This document shows positions 23,439 through 34,365 of a stretch of 64,000 bases of DNA, one piece after another. Origin of the DNA: Gari tellinella (Eukaryota > Mollusca > Bivalvia > Cardiida > Psammobiidae). Location: NCBI GenBank assembly GCA_922989275.2, contig OV277864.1, positions 43,461,550 to 43,525,549 of the forward strand, written 5' to 3'. A program made the translations under genes and the position numbers. Numbering within the stretch: the first letter of the stretch is position 1; each line of letters starts with the position of its first letter. The notes under the pieces are model-generated. The model was not told the origin of the DNA and made no database searches. It saw nothing but the letters and a program-made list of their open reading frames with translations.

Positions 23439-24248
23439 GAGACTCGCAACCAGATTTAGCATTAAAAATAATAATTTGTAAAAATGCATCAAACGCTTAT
23501 ATAAACGGTAAAGAATTAGTTTAGGATAAGAAATTCTGTATTTCATTAGAAAAAGGTATTTCAATAAAAAAAATATTGAGCTCTGGTGGGATTCGAACCC
23601 GGGGCCGGGCATGGGCAGACAGAAGGCAAAATAAGGAAACTGCTGAAACCACTTGACCACGGAACTATTATTATTATTATTATTATTATACCCGATTTAT
23701 ATAGCGCTCTTTTCACACAGGAGTTGTGCGTTCAAAAGCGCTTCACATGTAATTATATAAATGTACCTACAAAACAAGAAAGACAAATTAATACATTCAC
23801 TATAAAAATGATACAATATTGAGATGCATGGAAATTCTTTCAATATTATTACCAAGATTATAAAATTGTTATAGTAAGTTTGTAAAATCATTTTTAAAAT
23901 GAGTCAAATAATTAAAAGATCAATGGCATGATTAAAAACAGAGTGTTTTTTTGTTTGTTCATATAATTTCTGATCGATTTAACGTATTTCAGTGTGAAAG
24001 TACATACAACTACATAATTCGGTTCGGGTTTATGTCTGAGCCCGTCAACAATTTCTATAGCGTCTTTCGACGCTATGGATAAAACAATGGAAAATATCTA
24101 AAAAACTAAGATTTGAAGACTTTTCTAGAGGGTGTTTTTAAACTGGTCATATTTTTCCAATGCCAGATGCACGATAATACTGCCCTTTTGGTTATATTTG
24201 AGTATTTTCTTTTTGCAATTGCACCATCTGGTTGCGAGTCGCTTTAAA
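23433..24248. mobile_element. MITE S2, abutting S1, with an inserted ATT-tailed repeat
   Basis: Ends TTTAAAGAGACTCGCAACCAGA and CATCTGGTTGCGAGTCGCTTTAAA. The same tRNA-like centre (GGGATTCGAACCCGG on the plus strand at about 23588) is followed by an insert, about 23666-23945, made of an ATT run and CCCGATTTATATAGCGCTCTT sequence. Confidence 0.75.
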
Positions 24249-25299
24249 AGCTCTGAGTAAAACACAGTTAAAACTATGTCAGGAATGTTCTTAATTATGT
24301 ACATTCTGCACAATGTCTAAATATAGATAAATAGTAATAAATAAATCTATACCTTAAAGTGTAATGATTTGATAAGTTTGATAAAATGTGCGCCAGCAAC
24401 AGTCCCGATTTTTTTCTCTCTCGCATGTGAATTAGACCTAGCCATTTTGTAAATTGATAGTAGTCGTCTCCCTTGATTTACTCTGTTTTGGATGTAAATC
24501 CAAACTTTTAATGAAAATCCACATATTTGTGATAAATGTTGCTATATTTTGAAGTTAGTCTATTCATAAGTCAAACACTGTACAACACGCTACATTAGAT
24601 TCCATAAAACACGCGCACTTTCGTTTTCATTAAATGAGACGTGTACATCCGGAAATCGCAGAAGAACACTAGTTACCGGATAGCAGCTTTCGGATACATT
24701 CAAGGTAATTTATGTTTGCAGATCTCGACATTATATCCGTTGTTTATACCCGAACTTACTCCACTTGGATTATTTTGTGCTTGATGTTGTGCAGTCTCAT
24801 TAATCTATTTATGTTCAAATGCTTATTGATCTTCGTCTTGAAGTATTTGCATTGACAACTATCCTAGGCAGGCATTTACAATTCTCATGCCAAATAAATT
24901 TCCTGATGTTTAAGAGCATCATCCCATGTGTTGATTCTTCAGTTTTGGTCCATGCCTCTGGTGGTGGGTACAGCAGCAGAAGTTACTCCTTGTCAGTCTT
25001 GTCTTTACGGCAGGAAAGCAGGTAGTACGAGGTACGGGTCATGTTCTTGTAAACCTGAATAATTTGTGACTGATCCTCCTGTAGTGCATGATAGTTTCAG
25101 CTGCTGAAGTCATTCCTCATATGGCAGGTTTTTATCTATGTACTTTGTTGCACTTCTCTAAACCCTTTCAAGCATGTCTGTGTTTCCTGCATAGTGCATA
25201 CTGATGAATTCGAGGTGTGTTTCTTTCAATACTCGAGGATCAGCCTTACCACGGAATTAATTATACAAACACGGAATCGCAAATTGATGAAATTAAATA

Positions 25300-25459
25300 G
25301 GCGAACGTCTGACTTCACGCGGAAGTATGGGATTTCGCGAGATCACGTCACTTGACAACTATTGAATTTTTTCCGCGGTGTCTGCCATTTTTATTTGTCG
25401 ACTCGAGATTATTCTATGAATTACTAACAGATTTATACGACTTTGAGCATTTATATCAG
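25300..25459 (+). promoter_or_regulatory. PARP16: Candidate PARP16 promoter and non-coding first exon
   Basis: A CpG-richer, repeat-free patch carries GCGGAAGT (ETS-like, about 25320), CGCGAGA (core-promoter-type CGCG element, about 25337) and TCACGTCA at 25343-25350, whose complement TGACGTGA fits the UPR element consensus TGACGTGR. The patch ends in a consensus donor (ATCAG|GTGAGT) at 25459/25460. The next acceptor in register is at 26346, opening the exon with the PARP16 start codon. The transcription start is inferred, not seen. A second patch with CCGGAAAT and a GTAATT donor at 24640-24706 could be an alternative start. Confidence 0.5.
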
Positions 25460-26129
25460 GTGAGTATAACTTATTAAGTGATGATTAACTCATATAAATC
25501 CGTGATCAATCAGTTTTCCTTCGATACAGACATTGATCACCTGATTCCGATAGAAGCTTTATCAAGTCTCGCTATCCGCCGGACGAAATTGGCGAGATTT
25601 GGGTTCTGTGTGTGTATAATTCCGTGGCCGTACCATGGTTGTATATTGTCTCTTGACTACAATGCTTGCCCGGGTTGCAAAGCATCTATTAATTATCCCT
25701 AATATGGCTGGCTTTCCCTACTGCACTGTTGGTCACTTGGTGTGCTGATGGAAAGACAGCTTGTTGACGACCATTACAGTTACCCCCAGGTCCTTCTCTA
25801 TCTCTGTTGTGTCTATTTGTTGTCCGTTGTTTCCCCTCATGTTGTAGACATGGTTCGGATTGCTTGTGCCAAGGTGCATCACAAGTTGCATTTGAGCATC
25901 CATTCTGATTCAACTGACCAGTCCAACAGGCAACAGCTTCTCTATATATCTTCTTGGAGTTTCATCCTGTCACAATCTGTTGTTGCTGAAATTTGATATA
26001 TTGCATTGTTTTGATGGCATATTGTGTTCATATTTAGCATAAATTTGTCCATGAGTAACTGTTATGCCCCCGAAGGGCATGTTATGTACTGTTTTCAATT
26101 CTGGTTGACTGTTTTAAACAGTTTATGGT

Positions 26130-26332
26130 TGTTTCATGCGATATGTTACAAAATGACGAACAGTGCAGACTCTGATCAGAGGGCTCCTTTACAGTTTGCA
26201 TATTATGCAAACTGTAAAGGAGCCCTCTGATCAGAGTCTGCACTGATGATATATATATATAGGACAAGTAAATTGTTTGAAATATAAATGAGGAGTATAC
26301 AGTACTCGTCACTAGGGTTCAATGTGTTTCTC
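26130..26332 (-). mobile_element. MITE B copy with an extended perfect palindrome
   Basis: Family-B right half (GTCACTAGGGTTCAATGTG) with a centre at 26161-26245 made of two perfect 42-base arms around one base. Confidence 0.8.
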
Positions 26333-26346
26333 TAATTCTGTTTCAG

Positions 26347-26451
26347 CAAAAGAAAAATGTGCTGCCTTTTCACTCATGATATCTGAAACAGGCATCCACT
26401 TTCAAGATGATGGCCAGTATGGACTTAGGGGCCTCCGGGGTCACTGAAGAG
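26347..26451 (+). promoter_or_regulatory. PARP16: PARP16 exon 2: two upstream ORFs before the main start
   Basis: The exon follows a TTTCAG acceptor and ends at a GTAAAG donor. Before the main ATG at 26407 it holds uORF1 (26357-26386, 9 codons plus stop) and uORF2 (26376-26447, 23 codons plus stop). uORF2 begins inside uORF1, is out of frame with PARP16 and overlaps its start. The main start is a double ATG; the second (26410) has A at -3 and G at +4, the better context. Confidence 0.6.
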
Positions 26452-29400
26452 GTAAAGTGGCTTCAATTCTATATCTGCTGAAGTTCCAAATTCCCTTCTT
26501 ACTTAAGTTGAACATACATGTACATAGAATTCAAAATTCAAATATTTCTAAGTCACAGTTTAACTTGAAATATGGGTACCACTACCTGGTAAGTTGACTG
26601 AGGTAAATTCTCTATTACAACCACAAAAAGAAGGTTAATTGGCTGCGTAAAAGACAGGTGACGGCTTAAATCAAGGTGAACATAAAACAGAAAGCTCCTA
26701 AAGGCTCACCTTGCTTTAACCCTTCCCCCATAGAAGCGCCTTTTAGCTCATTGAATATATTCTTCCATTGAAGGAAATGGTTCCAATTTATACATTCATG
26801 AAAATTTACCATGAGAAATATATTTTGTATTCTAGCTGATGGTAGCTTAAAGCAGGTTGAAAGTAAAGCAGAATGTGCCTTAAGGCACATTCTGCTTTAC
26901 TTTCAACCTGCTTTAAGTGTTCACCTGTTTTCAAAACTAGAAACAGGCTATGGGGTAAAGGGTTAAGCAACCACCTGCATACAATATATGTGTTAATTAA
27001 CACAATTAAGTGGTTGTAATAGAGAGGTTTTATTGTACATATACAATGTACATGTATACATTATAACATGTTGGCTGTTACAGACGACAGAACTGATAGA
27101 ATATGTCAAAGAGCGTATTTGGCAGGATCCTCTATCAGCTGATCTTCAATGGAGCCTCTTCCTGGCAGGCCTCAATAGTTACAGATTTGATACAGTCCTT
27201 AGACCATTTCCACCAATGTTCCAAACTGAAGACAATGAAAAAGACATCAAAACTATAGTAAGTTAACCTTAAAATCCATAAGATACACATTTTAACTTAT
27301 TTCCTTTATTCCTCCGCGGAAGAAAATAGTTCCAATTTAATTTTAGTACAGTTATGAAAATGTTTCATAAGAAATATTTTCTATATCCTAGCAGATTGTT
27401 ACTTAACTCTTTGAACCCTAGTCACGCACATATGCATCATTTGCAAACAGTGTACCTGTTAGGAGTACACTTGTCCTGTGCAAACAGTGTAGGCCTTGAT
27501 CAGGGTCTACAGTGTTTGTCATTTTGACATATAGTGTGAAAATCAACTCAAAAATGGACTAGACTAAATTGAAAACTAGAATTGTCCATTTGAGCTTTCA
27601 GGGAGAAAAGGGTTAAAGCAGGCTGAAAGTAAAGCAGAATGGGCCTTAAGTGCTTAGTTTGCTTCAGTGGTCACATGTGATAAATACTGAAACAGGCTAT
27701 TGAGTAAATGAATAACTCATTCAACACCATTGACCAGTATTGACCAGTTTAGAATAATGTTGCAAACAGTGTAGACCCGGATCAGAGGGCTCCTTTAGTT
27801 ACTTAGTGTTGAAAGAGTTAAGTAGTCAATACTAGAAAAAGGTTAAGAATATAAAGGGTGTCAGATATAAGAATGAGTAGACTGAATGTTTCCAATATTT
27901 TTATGCTCTCCACAACCATTAGTATGGATTGGGAGGGAGGTGAAACATGAACAATTAATTCTGCATGTGTTTAAGGAAATGGCAAAGGCTCAAAGGACAT
28001 GTCTATTGGGGAAATAGTTTAGATAGAATAACAAGGGATACAGATTCATGACTTTACCCAATTACCCCATATATACACTTTTATGCCTTTAATTTATTCC
28101 TCCACTCAAAAAAATAGTTTCACTTTGTACAGAAATGAATATGTACCATAAGGATTAATTTCAATTTCCTATCAGAAAGTAGCTTAAAGCAGGCTAAAAG
28201 AAAAGCAGAATATGCTGTATGAGCACATTCTGCTTTACTTTCAACCTGCTTTAAGTGATCACATTTCTTCAAATTCAGAAACAAGTTATGGAGTAATGGG
28301 TTAGAATCAACTTAAACTGTGATACAGGAGAGAAGAAATTACACCTTCCCCAAAAACCCACTTACAAGCAGTTTAGAGCCAGGTCAGATGCCTAGCTTAA
28401 TGCATCAGATCAGGCACCAAATTGTTTGTCACATAGATCAAAATTTTAATAATCTATTTGAGTCATCATTTTAAAATCAAAACAAAAACTGTCTCCATTT
28501 TGTTTCATTGTGTTTGGTGTCACACCTGTACGGAAGTGCTTCCGGGTCGTAGGGTGCCTAAATAGTACCTAATTTATATAGTGAAAAATTGATGTGTGTG
28601 TGTTCATGGTCATATTTTTTATTGAAAGTGCTGATTAACTGCAGATGCATTTGTTTTTGAGCTGAAATAGTGATGTTGTTGATAAATCAAAGGTGTTTCT
28701 GGGTTCTATTTGGGAACTAATTTGTGAGAACATGTGGTCAGAGATGCGAGTGTGGTGCGGCGGGTCATCAACTTTCGTTTTGTAAATATTGACGGTGACC
28801 TTAGAAATGTGAAATTTGTGGAAAAGTTGAACCTTCATGGTGCCACTTTCTGTTGATAATTCTGGTGACTTATAATTGCTTTCCATGGAAACAGGGCCAG
28901 TATATTGCTCGGTACGTCAGGGAACTGGACAGAGATAGGAGAATATGGACAATTTACTATAGAGTTCTATGGAGGGATTTTGTACAGGAGTGACACCTAT
29001 ATGAAGGATTTCCCGGAAAATGACGTCACAGTTTATTTTAATTTTAGAGTGCTATTTTAGGGAAATTATGAACATGTAATGATAGAAAAGTTATTTTTAG
29101 CTGCATCAGGTAATTATTTTGGCTAAAAATGAGGTTTTTCACTTAAAATTGTGACGCCTGCGATTTGAGAAAGAGACCGATGCACACGTTTTTTCTTGAA
29201 ATGCTGTAGAAAAGCTCTGTGCTTGCCTTATGTAGGCTTTAAAGGTCTGTTTAAGCTGAATGTCATTAGGTTTGCAGGTTTTGGTCCACAAAATGTTGAT
29301 TTCTTGTTTTTCCTCAGAAAAAAAGGGGGCTGCTGCTGCCTGGTCATTTTCGACCCCGGTCCAAGACCAATGAGCTTTCACTTTTCCTTCAAATCTGTCA

Positions 29401-32400
29401 TAAACATAGTTTTTCTTCTATTTTTCACTGCAAATTCATGTACTCCATATTATTCATGGCTGTCAGCATGTTCAAAACGTTTATTAGCTGAAAAAAGGAG
29501 CTATTTTGGGTGAAAATGGCAAAAAATATATTTTTTCATAGAGAAACCCTACTATCTAGGACAGACGTGAAGGGCGAATTTTGTTGTTTCAATATTTTTC
29601 TTACCCGAAAACGCAATTTTCCTTTCAAAAAGGGTTATCCGCACACTTTCGTTTACATAAAAAGTGTTCGAATAAGTTTACATGTGGCGAAAACAAAGAT
29701 TTAGCGGTCGCGTTGAATTTAATCCAAAAAGCTGAATTTTTACCAATTTTGCGACTTAGACCTTGCTTTTAAACAGTCTATAATGCCAAATGTTGTGGAA
29801 CTTGACATCTGTCACCATGTTTTTTTATTTTTCAATACCTATAGCTATGATATAAGAGTAAAAACAGGCAAATCAGGAAAAAATTAGTTCATATTTAGGT
29901 GTCACACCTGTACGGAAGTGCTTCCGGGTCGTAGGGTGCCTAAATAGTACCTAATTTATATAGTGAAAAATTGATGTGTGTGTGTTCATGGTCATATTTT
30001 TTATTGAAAGTGCTGATTAACTGCAAATGCATTTGTTTTTGAGCTGAAATAGTGATGTTGTTAATAAATCAAAGGTGTTTCTGGGTTCTATTTGGGAACT
30101 AATTTGTGAGAACATGTGGTCAGAGATGCGAGTGTGGTGCGGCGGGTCATCAACTTTCGTTTTGTAAATATTGACGGTGACCTTAGAAATGTGAAATTTG
30201 TGGAAAAGTTGAACCTTCATGGTGCCACTTTCTGTTGATAATTCTGGTGACTTATAATTGCTTTCCATGGAAACAGGGCCAGTATATTGCTCGGTACGTC
30301 AGGGAACTGGACAGAGATAGGAGAATATGGACAATTTACTATAGAGTTCTATGGAGGGATTTTGTACAGGAGTGACACCGTTTGTCATTAGCTTTGTTAT
30401 CTTAGATAATAATTATTAAGACTCTAGGTAAAAGTTCCAAAATATTGTCAAAATCAGGAAGCATTTTAAAACCATTAAGTTTTACTTATTATTTGAACAA
30501 TTTTGCTTTTTTTTGGCCATCCATAGGCAAAGCCTAAATACATATAAGTATCTTCTCCACTGTACAATTGTATTTCAGCAAGCGTTGGTGAAGGATGTGC
30601 CTAGTCTTGTACGTCTTCCTAGAGAGTGCCAGAAGCTACCTCGGCAGTTGTTGGAGCTTATCAAATGGGTTCTAGATGCCAAAGCCTTCACTCTGTCAAA
30701 TGTAGCACTGACCAAAGTAAGTTTAGATTGTTGTTATTTAAAACTTCATACAATACTTGTTTTTAGTACTAACTCTTTGAAAACTATGGTAAGTAATTAT
30801 TACCTTCGCAATGACGGTTGGAGCAGATATTTGATTTTGTTTGTAACTTCGTACATAGATCTACATATATGTAACACCCATTTGTAATTGCATTTTGCTT
30901 TCCTTTCAGCATGCTTTCAGCTATCTTCTACTAGGATATGGGAAATATTTCTCATGTTGCATGTTCATGACTATATAAAGTGGAACTATATTGTTATGTT
31001 AAATAAATTGAAGGTGATATATTTATGAAGTAATGGGTTAACTATTAAAGTTCCAGATAAGAGGGAATAAACTTAACATGTCCAACATTTTCTCACTCAT
31101 TCCAGTTTCAAATCGTATGGTGTTGCTGCTCATTAGAATCGTCTCAAAGAGATTATTCTAATAAGTAGCAACACCATAGTGTTTAATACAGAAATATAGA
31201 TTCTTGGAATTTTCTCCTTTTCTGGAGTTCTGATTGCTATTTTTCAGTTTGATGAGATTAAACAGCTGACAGGTCACACTGTGAAGGTTCCACTGCCAAA
31301 CTACATCTTTGAAGTGACACCAAGTGCCTTGGCAGAGGAGAAATTTGATCATCTTCGAAACCATCGAAAAATGTTGCATGCATATCATGGCAGTCGTCTG
31401 GAGAATTTCCACTCCATCCTTCATAATGGCCTGGCTTCTCACATGAATAAAGTAGGCAATACTATTATAGTTGACATACTGTGAACTATAAATATTTGTT
31501 TTAATGCCTTTAATTTATTTCTTCACTGAAGAAAATAGTCCCACTTTTTCCCTTTTCAACAGTTTCTTTTCTGGCAGATAACTATAAGCTACATGTATAC
31601 TGAGGCTCTTCATATTTGCTATAACTCGAGAAATGCTTGCTGGTATGGGACATGTGTTCCAAGGAATACCCTTCTGGTTTTACGGACAAATATTGTACTC
31701 AAGCACTACTGTTATACAAGATGTAATAATTTGTTTCAGGATTCATGTGAAAACATGGATGTCAAAGTGTGGTATATGTCTTGGAATCATTCTTATCATA
31801 AATTCTGCTGTTGCAACAGGCCTGTTTGTTAAGTAACTTTAGGGATACTTACAGAAAAAATACTTATAATCTCTGCAAAGATCTTGTAAGTCGAAACTTT
31901 AAAATATATCTAATTTCTGATTTCTCCATCTAATCCTGTATTGTGACATCTCTTTGGAATTGTCTTTTCAGAGGATCCCAAAAAGATGTCACAAGACAGG
32001 ATTAGAAGGAGAAATAATAAATAATTGAATTTTAGAATCTACCTTATGGCAATATCTGTGGTATAAAGCTTCATAAAGACTCGTCCCTGATCTAGATGAG
32101 ATAGCAAGTAACTTCGTATTTTAGTTTTGATTGCCATATTGCTGTACGTATTCAGGTATCTGTGTTTGGGGAAGGGACATACCTGTCTGGGGAGCTGTCT
32201 GTGTCCCTAATCTACAGTCCTACCGGTGTATCCTGGGACCACAGTGAGCTGGGCAACAGAGTGAGCTGTGTAGCCGTGTGTGAGATGATAGATGATCCAG
32301 CCGTCAAATGTCAGGATAAACGTATGCACAGTATATAAACAACTCTCTTTACAGCTTTGGTCTTGGTTCATTTACCCTTTACTCCATAAAGATGCCTTTT

Positions 32401-34239
32401 TAGGCCTTTGATTTATTCCTCCATTGAGTGTTAAATGGGGTGTTTTTGCAAAGAGGGTTGTCTGAATTTATGAGAATTTGCTTGTTGAGACAATCCTTGT
32501 GAGCAGTCATAGCATAAAGTTGAATGGAGACATGCAGTTTATAGTATATGAGTGACCAAGCTTATCTGGACATCTACAATATGCTTTTTTAGCCCTTCAA
32601 TTTACTCATGCACTAAGAAAAAATAGTTCCATTTTATACAGACATGAATTGTGCACCAGACAGAAAATGTCTATATCCTAGCAGATGGTAACTTAAAGCT
32701 GAGAGTAAAGCAGATGTGCGTAATGCACAATCTGATTAACTTTCAACCTGCTTAAAGCAGTCACCTATCTTCAAAATCAAAATCAAGCTATGGGGTTATG
32801 GGTATAACACTCCTTTATGATTCTGTTTTAACCCACAGCACACAATGACAAGGGCTCTCCAGGAACATCGGTGAGGTCGAGGGCTAATGCTGGTCCCAGT
32901 GAGGGCGGAGATGTGCCGGAGAAGTATTATGTGGTTCAGAACAATGAAGTGATAAGAGTGAAGTACCTGTTAGTCTACGCTCACAAGACAAACACTCACA
33001 GGTAATTAGATAAATCTCACATAGTGCATTGCCATACACAGTAAAACTCCCTCTAGTAAGACCACTGAAAAAGGGCTAATTGATAGTATGAATGACAAGA
33101 GACAGCTTAAAGCAAGGTAAAAGTAAAGCAGAAAGCTCTTACAGGAGCTTTCTGCTCACCTTTCATGTTGCTTGAAGCAGTCACCTATCTTAAACACCAA
33201 AAACTAAACTGCTATGGTTCTTAAAGCTCTTGAAAACACCTTAAAACAGATTTTTGCTTGAAAGCCCTTTCATATTAAGTAATTTCTTGGAAAACTTTAG
33301 GTATGGAATTTCCAAATTTTCAATCAAGCTCTCAAAAATTGAAGGAAATATATTTATAATTCATCAATATACAATATTCGGTGATAGCACTTGAAACTGC
33401 ACCTATAAGACTGATGCGGCTAGTCAACTTAACTCTCTCCGGATGTAGTCAGTATTGCATTGACATTTAGTATTACCAAAACTAAACACAAACACAGTGC
33501 AATCAAATGTATAAAATTTAAACTTTATGAAACTGTCAACAATCAGTTTTAATCTAAGTGGCAAATAATTTTGAGCATGATCAGACGCCTTGTTGCCCGG
33601 TGTCTGATCTGGCTCCAGACTGTTTGCAATAGACATAAGGTTTTGTAGCATAAACACATTTGAAATGTATAGGGAAGAATAACATTTTCTCAACGATAAT
33701 TCAGGATGAAAAAAATGCTTAAGAGCTTTCTGTGTTACTCTTGTCCTGCATTAGACTGCCATTAGTATTAACCCATTCACCCCTGAAACTTTTAATCGAC
33801 AATGCCAATGTCAATTTTGACTATTTAGGGTTGATGTTAACAATATATGGTAAAAATGCAAATAGTACAGACCCTGATCAGAGGGCTTCTGCAGGAGCCC
33901 TCTGATCAGGGTCTACACTCTTTGCATAAGACAAGCGTAAACTTTACAAGTACATGTACACTGCTTGTTAATGACAACTATACCTATTGCTTGGACTGAA
34001 TGTGTAAAGATCATGTGACTTATTTAGAGTGTCAACATATTTCCTATCCTGGCAACATTATAAACATACACACTTGTTGTTGTTTTTTCAGCTCAGTAGT
34101 CACTCGGCAGCAATCCTGGTTTGTTCAGCACAAATTCGGTCTTCTCATGATGACATACTTTGTGGTGCTTTGTGCAATTGGCCTCATGAATTCTCAGACA
34201 TTCCACAATCTCATGAGACGTCTGTGGAGATATAGATGA
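26407..34239 (+). CDS. PARP16: PARP16, ER tail-anchored mono-ADP-ribosyltransferase, complete (7 coding exons)
   Basis: Coding exons are 26407-26451, 27084-27257, 30579-30716, 31248-31451, 32156-32321, 32839-33001 and 34092-34239. All have GT-AG borders and join to 345 codons plus stop, close to the 322 aa of human PARP16. The protein transfers single ADP-ribose units from NAD+; the vertebrate enzyme sits on the ER with its catalytic part in the cytosol and modifies PERK and IRE1 in the unfolded protein response. Visible: N-terminal alpha-helical domain ([20 protein letters not shown], about 35-54), then the ART fold with [16 protein letters not shown] (His about 166), GEGTYL (Tyr about 196) and KYLLVY (Tyr about 289). 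These match the His-Tyr-Tyr triad of mono-ART PARPs. One transmembrane helix ([18 protein letters not shown], about 312-329) lies near the C terminus, followed by basic residues as in tail-anchored proteins. Introns are full of MITEs and hold the LTR-like element. Confidence 0.96.
26603..27035. mobile_element. MITE C5 split by nested A12
   Basis: TCTCTATTACAACCAC ... GTAATAGAGAGGTTTTATTG; A12 occupies the TTAA of CTTGCTTTAAGCAACCACCTG. Confidence 0.82.
26716..26966 (-). mobile_element. MITE A12, nested in MITE C5
   Basis: TTAACCCTTCCCCCATAGAA ... GGCTATGGGGTAAAGGGTTAA, inserted at the TTAA of CTTGCTTTAA in C5. Confidence 0.85.
27278..27705 (-). mobile_element. MITE A13 carrying nested B6
   Basis: TTTATTCCTCCGCGGAAGAA arm; CTTAAAGCAGG split by B6 at its TTAA; right part GAAACAGGCTATTGAGTAAA. 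Confidence 0.75.
27403..27616 (+). mobile_element. MITE B6, nested in A13
   Basis: TTAACTCTTTGAACCCTAGT ... CAGGGAGAAAAGGGTTAA at the TTAA of A13's ACTTAAAGCAGG. Confidence 0.85.
27710..27822 (+). mobile_element. MITE M2, shortened
   Basis: AACTCATTCAACACCATTGACC, AGTGTAGACCCGGATCAGAGG, TTAGTGTTGAAAGAGTTAA. Confidence 0.7.
28054..28304 (-). mobile_element. MITE A14
   Basis: TTTACCCAATTACCCCATAT, GCCTTTAATTTATTCCTCC, hairpin 28181-28253, ATGGAGTAATGGGTTA. Confidence 0.8.
28517..28997. repeat. Left terminal direct repeat of the LTR-like element
   Basis: 481 bp, ends GTGTCAC...GTGACACC; partner at 29899-30379. Contains a GCGGCGGGTC patch. An 83-codon minus-strand frame is shared by both copies but looks fortuitous. 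Confidence 0.8.
29899..30379. repeat. Right terminal direct repeat of the LTR-like element
   Basis: Same length as the left copy, with two substitutions seen (GCAAATGC for GCAGATGC; GTTAATAA for GTTGATAA), which indicates a recent insertion. Confidence 0.8.
30888..31040 (+). mobile_element. MITE A15, right part only
   Basis: TTTTGCTTTCCTTTCAGCATGCTTTCAGC ... ATTTATGAAGTAATGGGTTAA; left arm lost. Confidence 0.65.
31048..31231. mobile_element. MITE D4, just before PARP16 exon 5
   Basis: TTCCAGATAAGAGGGAATAA ... CTCCTTTTCTGGAGTTCTG; ends 16 bases before the exon at 31248. Confidence 0.8.
31495..31600 (-). mobile_element. MITE family A fragment
   Basis: GCCTTTAATTTATTTCTTCACTGAAGAAAATAG followed by CTGGCAGATAACTATAAGC; no hairpin left. 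Lies just after PARP16 exon 31248-31451. Confidence 0.5.
31820..32090. mobile_element. MITE H2, diverged
   Basis: CTCCATCTAATCCTGTATTGTGACATCTCTTTGG ... ATGTCACAAGACAGGATTAGAAGGAG; outer ends weak. Confidence 0.65.
32373..32806 (-). mobile_element. MITE A16, interrupted and decayed
   Basis: TTTACCCTTTACTCCATAAA, an unrelated 130-base insert, then the A arm again, a degraded hairpin near 32694-32757, and AGCTATGGGGTTATGGG. Confidence 0.65.
33039..33215. mobile_element. MITE C6
   Basis: CAGTAAAACTCCCTCTAGTAAGACC, hairpin AAAGCAAGGTAAAAG...TTGCTTGAAGCAGTCACCT; right end lost. Starts 37 bases after a PARP16 donor. Confidence 0.7.
33768..34008 (-). mobile_element. MITE B7
   Basis: TTAACCCATTCACCCCTGAAAC ... 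CTTGGACTGAATGTG; GGGCTTCTGCAGGAGCCC centre. Confidence 0.8.
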
Positions 34240-34365
34240 TTCAGGCCCATATCTTAGAGTCAAGACCAGCAGGCCCCCTTATCCTTATCATGTTGAGTGT
34301 AACTTGGCTTACATTTACAAACAGATTGGATCTTGGACAGACAAAGTTACTCCATGTCCCTAGGT

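Larger units (their letters stand above)
28517..30379. mobile_element. LTR-retrotransposon-like non-autonomous element in PARP16 intron
   Basis: Two 481-bp direct repeats (28517-28997 and 29899-30379) flank 901 bp of internal sequence. By eye they differ at two positions. Each begins GTGTCACACC and ends GTGACACC, so the repeats have short inverted ends as LTRs do. The whole unit is flanked by GTTTG (28512-28516 and 30380-30384), a 5-bp target duplication. The internal part has no recognisable gag, protease or polymerase. No tRNA-complementary primer site is obvious after the first repeat, which begins its inside with TATATGAAGG. It best fits a TRIM/LARD-type element. Orientation is undetermined. 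Confidence 0.75.

Noticed and set aside
24640..24710. Independent gene promoter with GTAATT donor
   Set aside because: ETS-like CCGGAAAT and a donor are visible, but no downstream exon pairs with it; kept only as a possible alternative PARP16 start.
28635..28886. 83-codon minus-strand frame, repeated at 30017-30268
   Set aside because: It is duplicated only because both terminal repeats of the LTR-like element carry it. It has no recognisable domain, and one of the two substitutions between the repeats changes an amino acid.
29196..29513. 105-codon frame inside the LTR-like element
   Set aside because: Cys/Phe-rich with no gag, protease or polymerase motif; best explained as chance.
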